Below, in pieces: positions 23,286-32,963 of a stretch of 64,000 nt of DNA. The stretch covers positions 4,874,679 through 4,938,678 of the forward strand of contig NC_081337.1 in the NCBI RefSeq assembly GCF_022539665.2. Direction: 5' to 3'. A program made the position numbers and the translations under genes. Numbering within the stretch: the first letter of the stretch is position 1; each line of letters starts with the position of its first letter. Below the pieces are notes generated by a model. That model was not told the DNA's origin. It was given only the letters and a program-made list of their open reading frames with translations, and did not search any database. This stretch comes from Daphnia carinata. Taxonomy: Eukaryota; Arthropoda; Branchiopoda; Diplostraca; Daphniidae.

Positions 23286-24890
23286 CCACCAAACACACAC
23301 AATACAAACAATATTTACACACAAATCACAGAAAACACACAAATCACACAGAACACGAACACGGAAACCACACACAACACAGAAACCACACAAAACACAG
23401 ACGCCTCAGGGTCGCAAGGACAAGAAACAAGGGATACACTCAACAGCTCCACAGACACATTAGAAAACCTAGTCATACTAGCTAATGAAGCCGAGGACGA
23501 CAGCACGCCCTCTCTACTCGACTTGATCCCACCCCCGGATCTCCCAGCAACAACCTTACTTGACTCAAGATGCGTACGCATGGGTAAACTGCTGGCTGAG
23601 TTAGAGAACGTGCTGGCAGCTAAAAAACGACACATAAACGAGCTAGCCGATGATCGCCCACCGATAATCCCCCTAGCCAAGTCGTTCCAATGCCCCTCTA
23701 TGCAAAAGGTAGCTTCAAAAGACCTACTCAACAAGCTTAACTTAGCAATGATGGATTGTGCTAGGAACTGTAGTCTCGCCTTGATCCAAGCAGAAGAAGA
23801 AGTAGAAAAAGGCCTCAGGAAGGAAATAGACGACCTCTGGGAAGGGTGGAACATGTCTCATAACGAGCTACATTCAATAAAATACATCAAGGAAAGCAGA
23901 CTTTCGCGCATACACCCATACACAACCCGCACAGACCCAATCACCTTCTTTGAAATCACGGGGACAGGGGATGGGATCAGGATCTCACCGCACATCTCCG
24001 CCGCTAGGGCAAACACATCGGGACATAAGATACCAGGGAAAGCAAAGGGAGCGAAAGCGACCAGAGCAACCTCGGAAGCTCCGGCGACTGCGGTACCTGA
24101 CGGAACTAAAAACAAAAACAAAAATAAGAATAGGAGGCCTAGCAACAACAATAAAACTACTGGGAAACGGGAAACAACAAAAAGAAACAACAATAATAAT
24201 AATAAAGAAACTACTTCAAGGGGGGATACAACAAAAGGAAAAAACAATCAACAACAGAAAGGAAACAGGAACAACAACCAAAATAGGAACAACAACCAAC
24301 AACAAAACAGGGGAAACAAGAGCAACATTCAACAACAAACAGGGAACAATAATTCAGGGAACAACAATACAGGGAATCAAAACAGGGGACGGGGGGAAAT
24401 TTCAGCACAAAACAGACGCAACACAACACAACCAAACCCTAACACCAATAGAACACGCTATGCACCACAAACTAAAACTCGCAACACAGAAACCAGGGAT
24501 AACGACAGGGAACACACAAGGAACAACAACAGGGTATGCAACAGGGAGCACTCGAATAACAATAGCAGGATTTTTACAAGAAATGATGACAGGGTATACA
24601 CACGTAGAGACAACAGACAACCAGGGAACTATACAGGAAATAACAATAGACACACGGTAGAAAATCCAAAAAACGACCAGCGATACACAGCCCCCCATCT
24701 ACGAAGGGAACCACCCGAGCGCCGCCCCTCCAACCCACCACGCCGGGAACCAGACGTTCGAATCACCCTCCCCCCACTGAGACCATCGAGGTGGGACAAA
24801 CAGCCCGACGAGTGGCGCTCGCTAAGAAACGTACCGAGCGACGGGCCAGATCAGAACAGGGAAGGAGGGAGGAACTGCTTCAGGAAATAA
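23286..24890 (+). CDS. Penelope-like element ORF1, gag-like, N/Q/R-rich
   Basis: The frame is open from the array junction (stop codon at 23283-23285) but has no ATG until 23580, which gives 436 aa from MGKLLAEL. Either translation starts there or an upstream exon or leader supplies the start. The non-ATG part is Thr/Asn/His/Gln-rich. After 23580, about 115 residues look helical and possibly coiled (LLAELENVLAAKKRHINE; LIQAEEEVEKGLRKEIDDL). Residues ~160-400 are Asn/Gln/Arg/Thr repeats of low complexity, then a Pro/Arg tail. Such a protein plausibly binds the element RNA. It overlaps ORF2 by 241 nt and carries the frameshift heptamer at 24668-24674. There is no zinc knuckle. This is a real coding frame: it is long, intact, and in -1 register with RT. 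Confidence 0.75.
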   Translation, partial: PPNTHNTNNIYTQITENTQITQNTNTETTHNTETTQNTDASGSQGQETRDTLNSSTDTLENLVILANEAEDDSTPSLLDLIPPPDLPATTLLDSRCVRMGKLLAELENVLAAKKRHINELADDRPPIIPLAKSFQCPSMQKVASKDLLNKLNLAMMDCARNCSLALIQAEEEVEKGLRKEIDDLWEGWNMSHNELHSIKYIKESRLSRIHPYTTRTDPITFFEITGTGDGIRISPHISAARANTSGHKIPGKAKGAKATRATSEAPATAVPDGTKNKNKNKNRRPSNNNKTTGKRETTKRNNNNNNKETTSRGDTTKGKNNQQQKGNRNNNQNRNNNQQQNRGNKSNIQQQTGNNNSGNNNTGNQNRGRGEISAQNRRNTTQPNPNTNRTRYAPQTKTRNTETRDNDREHTRNNNRVCNREHSNNNSRIFTRNDDRVYTRRDNRQPGNYTGNNNRHTVENPKNDQRYTAPHLRREPPERRPSNPPRREPDVRITLPPLRPSRWDKQPDEWRSLRNVPSDGPDQNREGGRNCFRK

Positions 24891-26734
24891 TTTGCAACGA
24901 CGCAGGGGCGATCCTTGATGAGGGAGCCAAGGACGCCCTCCTAAAAGGACTTTCTTTCATCCCTACAGCTAGTTTTAACAAAGAAACCTTACAGAAGGAT
25001 CTATCAAATTTAAAACGTAGCATTAACCTCAAATTACACTGGAACATGAATAAAAATGGGGAATACAGGACTAGTATGATCTCCAGAATCCTTAAATCCG
25101 ATTGGGAGCCACCCGAGGCGCTCAAAGAGTCTAACACACTCTGGGTTGAGCTCTGCTCTTCCACAAACCCCAAGGATAGGTTCAAAACAAACTTCCCCCC
25201 GAAAACCGCTAGGGCATGGAAGAAGTTAACCACCGATGAACGCTGGTTCGTTCTCAAAGCAGACAAAGGTGGGAAAACAGTAATTTGGGGAAGGGATAAT
25301 TACAGAAAGGAAGCATTGCGTCAACTAAGTGACATAAAAACATACAAGGAACTCTCAAAGACCGAAGCAGAGGAATACATAGGGATAATCCACACTTATA
25401 AAATAAAAGCAACAAATGCGCTGGAAAGACAGGGTTGCATCACAAAAGCAGAAGGAAACAGGGTTAGAAACCAACAGGTGTCGTTGCCCGCCACATATTT
25501 CCTCCCTAAAATCCACAAAGATAAACGCGAGGACACGGGAACATTCGCCGCGAGGCCAATCATAGCAGCAGTAGGAAGCCCCTTTAAATCTCTAGATGAA
25601 TATCTAGCCAGACTTACGGCCTGCCTCCTGCCTTGCATCCCGGGGTCTCTTATCGATACAGCAGCGCTTCTCAGAGATTTGGCCAACGTTCCAAAACTCC
25701 CGCCAGGAGCCAAGCTCTTTTCGGCCGACGTAGTATCTCTCTACCCCTCGATCGACTGGTCAGAAGCCATAAATGACTCCACTAGCTTTTATATGGATCA
25801 CCTACACGTAGTTAAGCAATTTTGTGAAGATAACAACATGCTCCCCCCTCCACCACACGACATCTTCAGATACATTTTGCAGACTCTGCTAGAAAACAAC
25901 GTCTTTCACTTCCAAAACGAGAAATATTATAGGCAGCTTAAAGGAACAGCGATGGGGTGTTCAATGTCAGTCTTTATGGCAAACACCTTCATGTATAGAA
26001 AGACCAGGCACCTCATTGAAGGCCCGCCGGCCGAACTTCTTTACTTCGGGCGTTACATTGACGACATAGTAGCTATTTGGACAGGCTCTAATGACGAAAT
26101 ACCCAACATTTTTAGAAATGTGGTAGACGAGAACATAGAGCTCACTTACGTCTATGGAGGAAAAACCCTTGAGGCACTCGACCTACTGATCGAGATCGAG
26201 GACGATGGTTCTCTCTCGACACGACTCTATAGGAAGCCAACAGAGGGCACCCAATTCGTACATTGGTCCTCAGCTCACCCCCAAAATTTAAAAGGGTCTA
26301 TCCCCTACGCCCAGCTCCTTAGGATCAAAAGGAACTGTAGCAAGGACTCTGACTTCCTACGGGAAGCAGCTACACTCCTACGCAAGTTCGAGAACAGGGG
26401 ATATCCCAAAAACACCTTAGCAAAAGCCTACGAGAAAGCCCTCCTTATCGATAGATCCACCCTCCTCCATACAGGAAGTCGCAAAGATAAGCCAGAGGAA
26501 GAACGGTTCACAGTAGTCTCTGACTTCCATGAACCGCTTACCAAACAACTTAGGTCAAACATCAGCACCTTTTACAATAGACTCCAAAAAACCCCACTAA
26601 TTCTAGAAAGGGAGGAGTATCTTGGCCCACAACTACCAGCTGACCCACCTCGTCTCGCCTTTAGGGCAGGGAAATCACTGGGTAGCGTTCTGGGACCACT
26701 ATTTAAGAAAGGAAAACCTAAGCAAAACAACTAA
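24650..26734 (+). CDS. Penelope-like reverse transcriptase (ORF2), no GIY-YIG domain
   Basis: The frame is open for 694 codons from 24650. Numbering here is from GTG 24791 (647 residues). The Penelope-type N-terminal motif LLKGLSFIPT is at residues 50-59. RT motifs: A, SADVVSLYPSID (catalytic D313); B, GTAMGCSMSVFMANTFM (385-401); C, RYIDDIV with catalytic D424 and D425. Downstream come the family-typical RLYRKPT and HW..AHPQNLKGSIPYAQLLR thumb region. The protein ends in a basic tail with no room for a GIY-YIG endonuclease, so it belongs with endonuclease-deficient members. The first ATG (25046) lies beyond LLKGLSFIPT, arguing for frameshift expression from ORF1. All key residues are present, so it looks active. 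Confidence 0.93.
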   Translation, partial: THGRKSKKRPAIHSPPSTKGTTRAPPLQPTTPGTRRSNHPPPTETIEVGQTARRVALAKKRTERRARSEQGRREELLQEIICNDAGAILDEGAKDALLKGLSFIPTASFNKETLQKDLSNLKRSINLKLHWNMNKNGEYRTSMISRILKSDWEPPEALKESNTLWVELCSSTNPKDRFKTNFPPKTARAWKKLTTDERWFVLKADKGGKTVIWGRDNYRKEALRQLSDIKTYKELSKTEAEEYIGIIHTYKIKATNALERQGCITKAEGNRVRNQQVSLPATYFLPKIHKDKREDTGTFAARPIIAAVGSPFKSLDEYLARLTACLLPCIPGSLIDTAALLRDLANVPKLPPGAKLFSADVVSLYPSIDWSEAINDSTSFYMDHLHVVKQFCEDNNMLPPPPHDIFRYILQTLLENNVFHFQNEKYYRQLKGTAMGCSMSVFMANTFMYRKTRHLIEGPPAELLYFGRYIDDIVAIWTGSNDEIPNIFRNVVDENIELTYVYGGKTLEALDLLIEIEDDGSLSTRLYRKPTEGTQFVHWSSAHPQNLKGSIPYAQLLRIKRNCSKDSDFLREAATLLRKFENRGYPKNTLAKAYEKALLIDRSTLLHTGSRKDKPEEERFTVVSDFHEPLTKQLRSNISTFYNRLQKTPLILEREEYLGPQLPADPPRLAFRAGKSLGSVLGPLFKKGKPKQNN
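24668..24674 (+). promoter_or_regulatory. Candidate -1 ribosomal frameshift site A AAA AAC
   Basis: The heptamer AAAAAAC lies in register with ORF1 (codons AAA 24669-24671, AAC 24672-24674), 19 nt after the ORF2 frame opens at 24650. ORF2 is in the -1 frame and has no ATG until 25046, after conserved RT N-terminal residues. A AAA AAC is a canonical retroviral-type slippery sequence. A downstream pseudoknot or stem was not established by eye; the following 60 nt are C-rich. Confidence 0.6.
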
Positions 26735-26754
26735 AAACAGATAGAGCCCCTAGC

Positions 26755-27440
26755 GGCCACGAAGGGAACTCTCTTTTGGTTCGTGTGCTTCGCACACGAA
26801 CACTGTAACACTCTGCTACAGCAAGAGCCCCAAGCGGCCGGGGGGAGTACTCTTTTTGGTTCGTGTGCTACGCACACGAACACTATAGTCAGAGCCCCCA
26901 AGCGGCCAGAGAGAGGTCCCCTTTTTTGGTTCGTGTGCTTCGCACACGAACACTACAGCCAGAGCCCCTGGCGGCCATTAGAAAGACTCTTTTTGGTTCG
27001 TGTGCTTCGCACACGAACTCTACAGCCAGAGGCCCAGCGGCCCTAGAAGGGACTCTTCTTGGTTCGTGTGCTCCGCACACGAACACTGCAGCTAGAGCCC
27101 CTGGCGGCCATTGAGAGGACTCTTTTTGGTTCGTGTGCTGCGCACACGAACTCTACAGCCAGAGGCCCGGCGGCCTTAGGGAGGTCCCTTTTTGGTTCGT
27201 GTGCTTCGCACACGAACACGACAGCTAGAGCCCCTAGCGGCAAAGAATGGGAACTCTTTTTGGTTCGTGTGCTTCGCACACGAACACTGTAGTTAGAGCC
27301 CCCGGCGGCCACTGTAAGGACTCTTTTTGGTTCGTGTGCTTCGCACACGAACACTACAGCTAGAGCCCCTGGCGGCCAGGGTGAGAACTCTCTTTGGTTC
27401 GTGTGCTTCGCACACGAACACTACAGCTAAGTGCCCATGG
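26755..27440 (+). repeat. Ten tandem ~67-bp repeats, each with a perfect hairpin (retroelement 3' region)
   Basis: 23-nt hairpins start at 26779, 26859, 26929, 26996, 27062, 27129, 27195, 27263, 27330 and 27397. Each has a perfect 10-bp stem (gttcgtgtgc/gcacacgaac) and a 3-nt loop. Stems are invariant while the middle loop base varies (TTC, TAC, TCC, TGC) and spacers vary, which points to selection on structure. Spacers share agagcccc..gcggcc. ORFs seen across them on both strands are repeat shadows. Confidence 0.92.
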
Positions 27441-27508
27441 CGGCCACAGAGGGAAGGGTACGTAGGCGCGGCTTCCTGACCCCCGTGCCTAGCGCAGGGT
27501 AAGCTAAC

Positions 27509-27640
27509 CATAACCTAACCTAACCTAACCTAACCCAACCTAACCTAACCTAACCTAACCTAACCTAACCTAACCTAACCTAACCTAACCTAACCTAACC
27601 TAACCTAACCTAACCTAACCTAACCTAACCTAACCTAACC
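27509..27640. repeat. Telomeric tract (CCTAA)n at the retroelement 3' end
   Basis: About 26 CCTAA units with one CCCAA variant. On the left is the retroelement 3' end; on the right the sequence switches without transition into the 5.3-kb AT-rich unit. It is likely a former chromosome end, later buried under added elements. Confidence 0.96.
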
Positions 27641-28283
27641 AAATAGAACTAATCAATTTTTTAGAAGTAATTACTCTAAATTCTGAAATACTTACTATAC
27701 CTTTTAGTTCATTGGTTAGAAAATATTCTTCGGTCATACTTTCAGTTTTCATCAAAATCAGTATAGAGATGCTAAATCAGTGACGAAAGGTTTCTTTCTG
27801 ATCTTTAGTAATGTCTAACCATTGTCGAATGAAATACCTTGTGAATCTTGATGGTACCATTCCTCGCAGTAGTGGCAGACACTGGTTTAAAATGTAAAAT
27901 CTGTTGTTATCTAAGAAGTAATTAACAAGATTTTCAAGTACGTGCATCTTAAATTTTCTGGCATTTGAGTGTTAGCAGATTTACTAAACTTCCTCTTCCA
28001 GGCATTTTTCTTTTCGTCTCATCATTGTGTTTAATTTGAATTTCATTTCACGTAAAGTCTATTGCATGTCTTTGTAAGCGTTCTCTCTAAATCTTTAAAG
28101 AAATCAGTAAATAATGATATGGAATTACCTCATGGTGAAAGCTTTATTGTAAATCCAGAATCGTTCAATTTTAACTAAACGTATAGTACACCACTAGTAC
28201 GAAAAGCAAAATAAACTCCCATTTTTAAGCGCTTAGTTTAGTAGTACCCTTTTTTTTTTTTTTTTTTTGCAAGGAATAATCGT

Positions 28284-29870
28284 TCAAATGTAAAAGTAGG
28301 TACGCTAGAAATTTAAGGCCCGACCAAACAACAATCCCGATTTTTACCTAAAAAATTTATGTTAGTAAAACTAGGTAAATTTATATGAGTAAGATGCTAA
28401 ATTTAACAAGAATCACGAATATGAGATTTGTTTTTATGTAGATTAATGGTTATTGAGTTATTTCAAATGTAAAAGTAGGTACGCTAGAAATTTAAGGCCC
28501 GACCAAACAACAATCCCGATTTTTACCTAAAAAATTTATGTTAGTAAAACTAGGTAAATTTATATGAGTTAGATGCTAAATTTAACAAGAATCACGAATA
28601 TGAAATTTGTTTTTATGTAGACTTAATGGTTATTGAGTTATTTCAAATGTAAAAGTAGGTATGCTAGAAATTTAAGGCCCGACAAAACAACAAGCCCGAT
28701 GTTTACCGAAAAAATTTTTATTAATAAAACTAGATAACAATGCATGATTTAGATGCTAAATTTAACAAGAATTACGAATATGACATTTGTTTTCATGTAG
28801 ATTTTATGGTTATTGAGTTATTTCAAATATAAAAATAGGTACGCTAGAAATTTAAGGCCCGACAAAACAACCATCCCGACTTTTACCTAAAACATTAATA
28901 TCAATAAAACTAGATAACTATACATGATTTAGATGCTAAATTTAACAAGAATCACAAATATGAAATTTGTTTTTATGTAGACTTAATGGTTATTGAGTTA
29001 TTTCAAATGTAAAAGAAGGTACGCTAGAAATTTAAGGCCCGACAAAACAACAATCCCGATTTTTATCTAAATATTTTGTGTTAATAAAACTTGATAACTT
29101 TAGATGAGTTAGATGCTAAATTTACCAAAAATCACGAATATGAAATTTGTTTTTATGTAGATTTAATGGTTATTGAGTTATTTCAAATATAAAAATAGGT
29201 ACGCTAGAAATTTAAGGCCCGACAAAACAACCATCCCGACTTTTACCTAAAACATTAATATCAATAAAACTAGATAACTATACATGATTTAGATGCTAAA
29301 TTTAACAAGAATCACGAATATGAAATTTGTTTTTATGTAGATTAATGGTTATTGAGTTATTTCAAATGTAAAAGTAGGTACGCTAGAAATTTAAGGCCCG
29401 ACCAAACAACAATCCCGATTTTTACCTAAAAAATTTATGTTAGTAAAACTAGGTAAATTTATATGAGTTAGATGCTAAATTTAACAAGAATCACGAATAT
29501 GAAATTTGTTTTTATGTAGACTTAATGGTTATTGAGTTATTTCAAATGTAAAAGTAGGTGTGCTAGAAATTTAAGGCCCGACAAAACAACAAGCCCGATG
29601 TTTACCTAAAAAATTTTTATTAATAAAACTAGATAACTATGCATGATTTAGATGCTAAATTTAACAAGAATTACGAATATGACATTTGTTTTCATGTAGA
29701 TTTTATGGTTATTGAGTTATTTCAAATATAAAAATAGGTACGCTAGAAATTTAAGGCCCGACAAAACAACCATCCCGACTTTTACCTAAAACATTAATGT
29801 CAATAAAACTAGATAACTATACATGATTTAGATGCTAAATTTAACAAGAATCACGAATATGAAATTTGTT
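28284..29870. repeat. Nested ~180-bp satellite in copy 1
   Basis: ttcaaatgtaaaagtagg and variants recur at ~180-bp spacing (about 28284, 28463, 28643, 28823, 29003, 29183, 29361, 29541, 29721). Units share tttaaggcccgac and tgctaaatttaacaag. The length is close to a nucleosome repeat. Equivalent blocks lie at about 33600-35185, 38920-40495 and 44223-45625. Confidence 0.93.
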
Positions 29871-31172
29871 GTTCACCACGTTATACCATTACATAAATTA
29901 CGGTTAGGCAACGCAGCCTCACTAGTAGTTCCTGCCAATTTTTTCTGCTACGCTTAACTTCAGACGAAGTCTGCGAGGGAAGGTGTGCAGTCACTTATCT
30001 TAAACATCAGAAGTTCTAGAAAATGCTCTTGAGCAATGTTGTAATCATAATTTTCATTTCCCCTTTATTAAGTTGTTTGGCATAGTGGTACAAAAAACAA
30101 TCTTTATCTTATGTTTTTCTTTCAGGATTTTTGTTTTGGTTTACTGCTGTTCCTGGATGGACAATGAACGATAGAAACAACAACATAGTAAGGTGGCAAC
30201 TCATTCGGCATGAATATATATAAGTGAACAAGTATTCTCAAATCAAATAATAAGTATTTGTGTAGGTTTTCTTCATTTGGGCTTTAGTCACCAAACATTT
30301 TTTATTCTTTAGGGTTTGTCGGATGTGTGTACGTGGCTTCAACACATGAGATGTAACACCTATTAGACATATTAACATGTACTCATATCACAGGAGGGTG
30401 GGTGAGATTTTGTCCAGGAATTTCTGGCATTGCAGCTGAAAGATTGGCGAGCCGAAGGACTTCCTGTTCAGTATTACTCCTGTTGAAGCCGAGGCGTATA
30501 GCTGAAACACACGTATCATTTCATCTCTTATATGCCTCATCTTTGTATAGAAAGTGTGTTGGTAACCCTTTGTTTTGTGTTTTGTTGAAACTTTACTATG
30601 TCATTTTCAAGTGAGATTTTTATTTGGTTTTAGGTAGCTCTACTGATGTGTAAAGAATGGTGGTTGCAGGTAATGAGAGCCATTCCATTATACGATACCT
30701 ATCCATTTTTATTGCTTTAATTTTTGTCAGTTTAGTCACTGAATGTAGCTGGAACAGAACATGTTGGAATTTTAGCATCAGGACATCTGGCTAGTTGGAC
30801 GATTAAACATCCCTCTGTGTGGACACAAACATTGTGTCTAGATTTCATCTGTAGATTATTTCGAGGATGATAACTTTGTCACCAACATCGTGACTTTGAA
30901 AACTAGCAGTTGAACAGCCTTTCAATTCCAAACAAGAATCTATTCATGGTAATTGTGTGTTTTGTATACATTTCTGTATAAAATATCTCACTTATCTAGA
31001 TTACTCAAGTAATGTGACACTATATGGCTGGTATTGGAGTAGATAATGCTGTTTGAATGCAGAATATGTCACTGAGAAGGGGTTCTATTATGGTAGGAGT
31101 ATCGTGTTTAAGTACAGGCTGACCAGAATTACAAACACATTGATTGAAAACTATCATCAGTTTCAAGAATTG

Positions 31173-31297
31173 GTAAGTGAAATAATAATAGTAATAATAT
31201 GAAATTGTAAAAATATTCTAATGATAAGTAATTACTTTGGAATTACTGTTGGGAAAAGGTGACAATTTTTATAATAAAAATTATTATTTTTTAACAG
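31173..31297 (+). other. Intron-like segment in the 5.3-kb unit
   Basis: GTAAGTG donor (31173) and ttattttttaacag acceptor (ending 31297) define a 125-bp putative intron, conserved in copies 2 and 3. Further canonical-looking sites in the same orientation are tgtttttctttcag near 30124, cttttttcacag-like sequence before 32322 and aatGTAAGT at 32354. Together they suggest a spliced, apparently non-coding RNA from each unit. RNA evidence is absent here. Confidence 0.35.
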
Positions 31298-32963
31298 GTT
31301 AAAAACCATTTTCCAGGCTATTTGTGGTAAAGTATATATAGCGATGATTTCATGTTATCCCAACAAATTGGAAACAATTGTACTAATTTTTATCTACCTT
31401 TGTCGAAGCTTTGTTAGCTATAGGTCCCTATAGACAAACTTACACTTCAGTTACTAGCAGATGAACTGTTTCAATTTCAAACAAAAGGAGTTGTGGTAAT
31501 TGTTATATTATTTTTATTATAAAAATAGTTGCTTTAGTCAGGTAAACTTATTTTGATTGCAAACAGTTCAAGTAAATCATTAAATATCTTTAAATTCAGG
31601 TGTCACATTGCCTTCTATTGGTTCCCTTTGTGGGAAATGTATGTTGTGTGTGAATAAATGCAACCCTAACAGTCCTGGGATCACCTTTTTTGTAAAGAAA
31701 ATACTGGAAACTGGTATTGAGAAGATCATTGACAGAAAGTTTTTGTATTTTATCAGTTTATTCCTACATTTAACATGGCTGTTTGGAAATGCCATGGAAT
31801 CGAAAAGCACTTGACAAAAAACAGTTTGATTGTTCTCGTACTGGTATTAGATGGAAATTACTTGTGCAATGGTACCAACCCATCCATGAAAACAATGTAT
31901 TAAACAAAAATTTGTGATAGACTGATCATAATCTGTGTAAATTTATATATATTTCTTATAATTCTAGGTATTCAACCATGGAATGTTGACCAGCTATCTG
32001 CAGAGTGAAAATCTACTTGACAGTGTTCAACCTCTTAAGTACATTTTACAAAAGATTCTGAGAATGGCAAAAGTTATGTGAACAAATTTTGTATTGGAGA
32101 AATTCTAGGTAAATGAAAGCCATTTCATGATACAGGTGAATAGCTATGAAACACAACCAATCCAGGAACTGAGTTTGTTGATCAACCAAACTTATCTGGA
32201 AGAGCTGCAAAAAAAGAATGGAACATTACCGTGCCAAACACCTGCTTCCAAACGGTAGTTCTAAGTATTTCTTGTTACACGATGTATTTAGTCAATTCTT
32301 CGTAAACTGTTCTTTTTCACAGGTCAATGGCAGGGGTCTTACTCACTGTCTGAAGAATGTAAGTTTAAACAAGATATTGCTTTTGATTACTTCTGCTGGT
32401 AACTTTTATATTCCTAGTTAAGATATGGCTTTTATCAAAAAGAGTTTAAACTAACATCTAACTTTTCTTCTTCTTCTCAAAAGAGCTGCTTAGGAAGTTA
32501 GCTAGAGTGACGAAGATGTGTCATAACAGCAGGATAAATGTAAAAAGCAAGTTCTGCAGCAAAATCATTGTTCCATTGCTATATATATTCAGCACTATAA
32601 CAGCACTTATGTCACAAAACTTTACTTGTATCATACCATCCTCAAGATATATTGTTTACAAATAACTCCCTCTGGTGCAGGATTAATCCCTTCAATATTG
32701 CCACTGATACAGTTGGCTACACCTTCTCTGAGGTTATACCTACCACAAAAATACAACTTACCTTTGTTAGCAGTCTTGCTAGGATGAAAAACCAGGAAAG
32801 TTCCGTCATCACTTCTGAAACTGTTACTACCCACATTTTACTTCCTCGCTAGAAATTCAAACAGTACGAAAAGATGACTGTTGAATTATTACCAATCTGG
32901 GATGAAAACCACTAAAAAGGTAGGATGAGTTTAATTTTCTGGCAGAATGTACGACTACAAGAA

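Larger units (their letters stand above)
23286..27508 (+). mobile_element. Endonuclease-lacking Penelope-like retroelement, apparently complete
   Basis: The element runs from the acataa edge of array B to the telomeric tract. Order: gag-like ORF1, overlapping RT ORF2, ten tandem hairpin repeats, about 90 nt of 3' end, then (CCTAA)n. Both long ORFs are intact. The 3' end facing CCTAA on the same strand is what results if the G-rich telomeric 3' end primes cDNA synthesis. Endonuclease-deficient Penelope-like elements (Athena, Coprina) are known to sit at telomeres in this way. No terminal pseudo-LTR, target-site duplication or poly(A) tail is visible. Confidence 0.85.
27641..32963. repeat. 5.3-kb tandem unit, copy 1
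   Basis: AT-rich, ~5,322-bp unit starting aatagaactaatc, truncated precisely at the telomeric tract. Layout: ~620 bp of unique sequence, a T run longer than in the other copies, about nine ~180-bp satellite units, then ~3.1 kb of non-repetitive DNA with splice-like signals. The longest ORFs are about 76 codons and not convincing, so the unit appears non-coding. Confidence 0.95.

Noticed and set aside
23950-24660. 236-codon ORF in the third frame over ORF1
   Set aside because: It arises from the stop-poor A/C-rich low-complexity DNA of ORF1. The RT-linked frame and the intact N-terminal helical region support ORF1 instead.
24781-24800. GTG at 24791 as the real start of the reverse transcriptase
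   Set aside because: Non-ATG starts of this kind are not expected here. The frame is open back to 24650 and the A AAA AAC site gives a better explanation.
26783-27511. Overlapping ORFs on both strands in the 3' hairpin repeats
   Set aside because: They are translations of a 67-bp tandem repeat with periodic identical peptides.
31580-32852. Small ORFs conserved in 5.3-kb copies 1-3
   Set aside because: They overlap on both strands, and changes between copies alter residues freely. Conservation is due to recent duplication.
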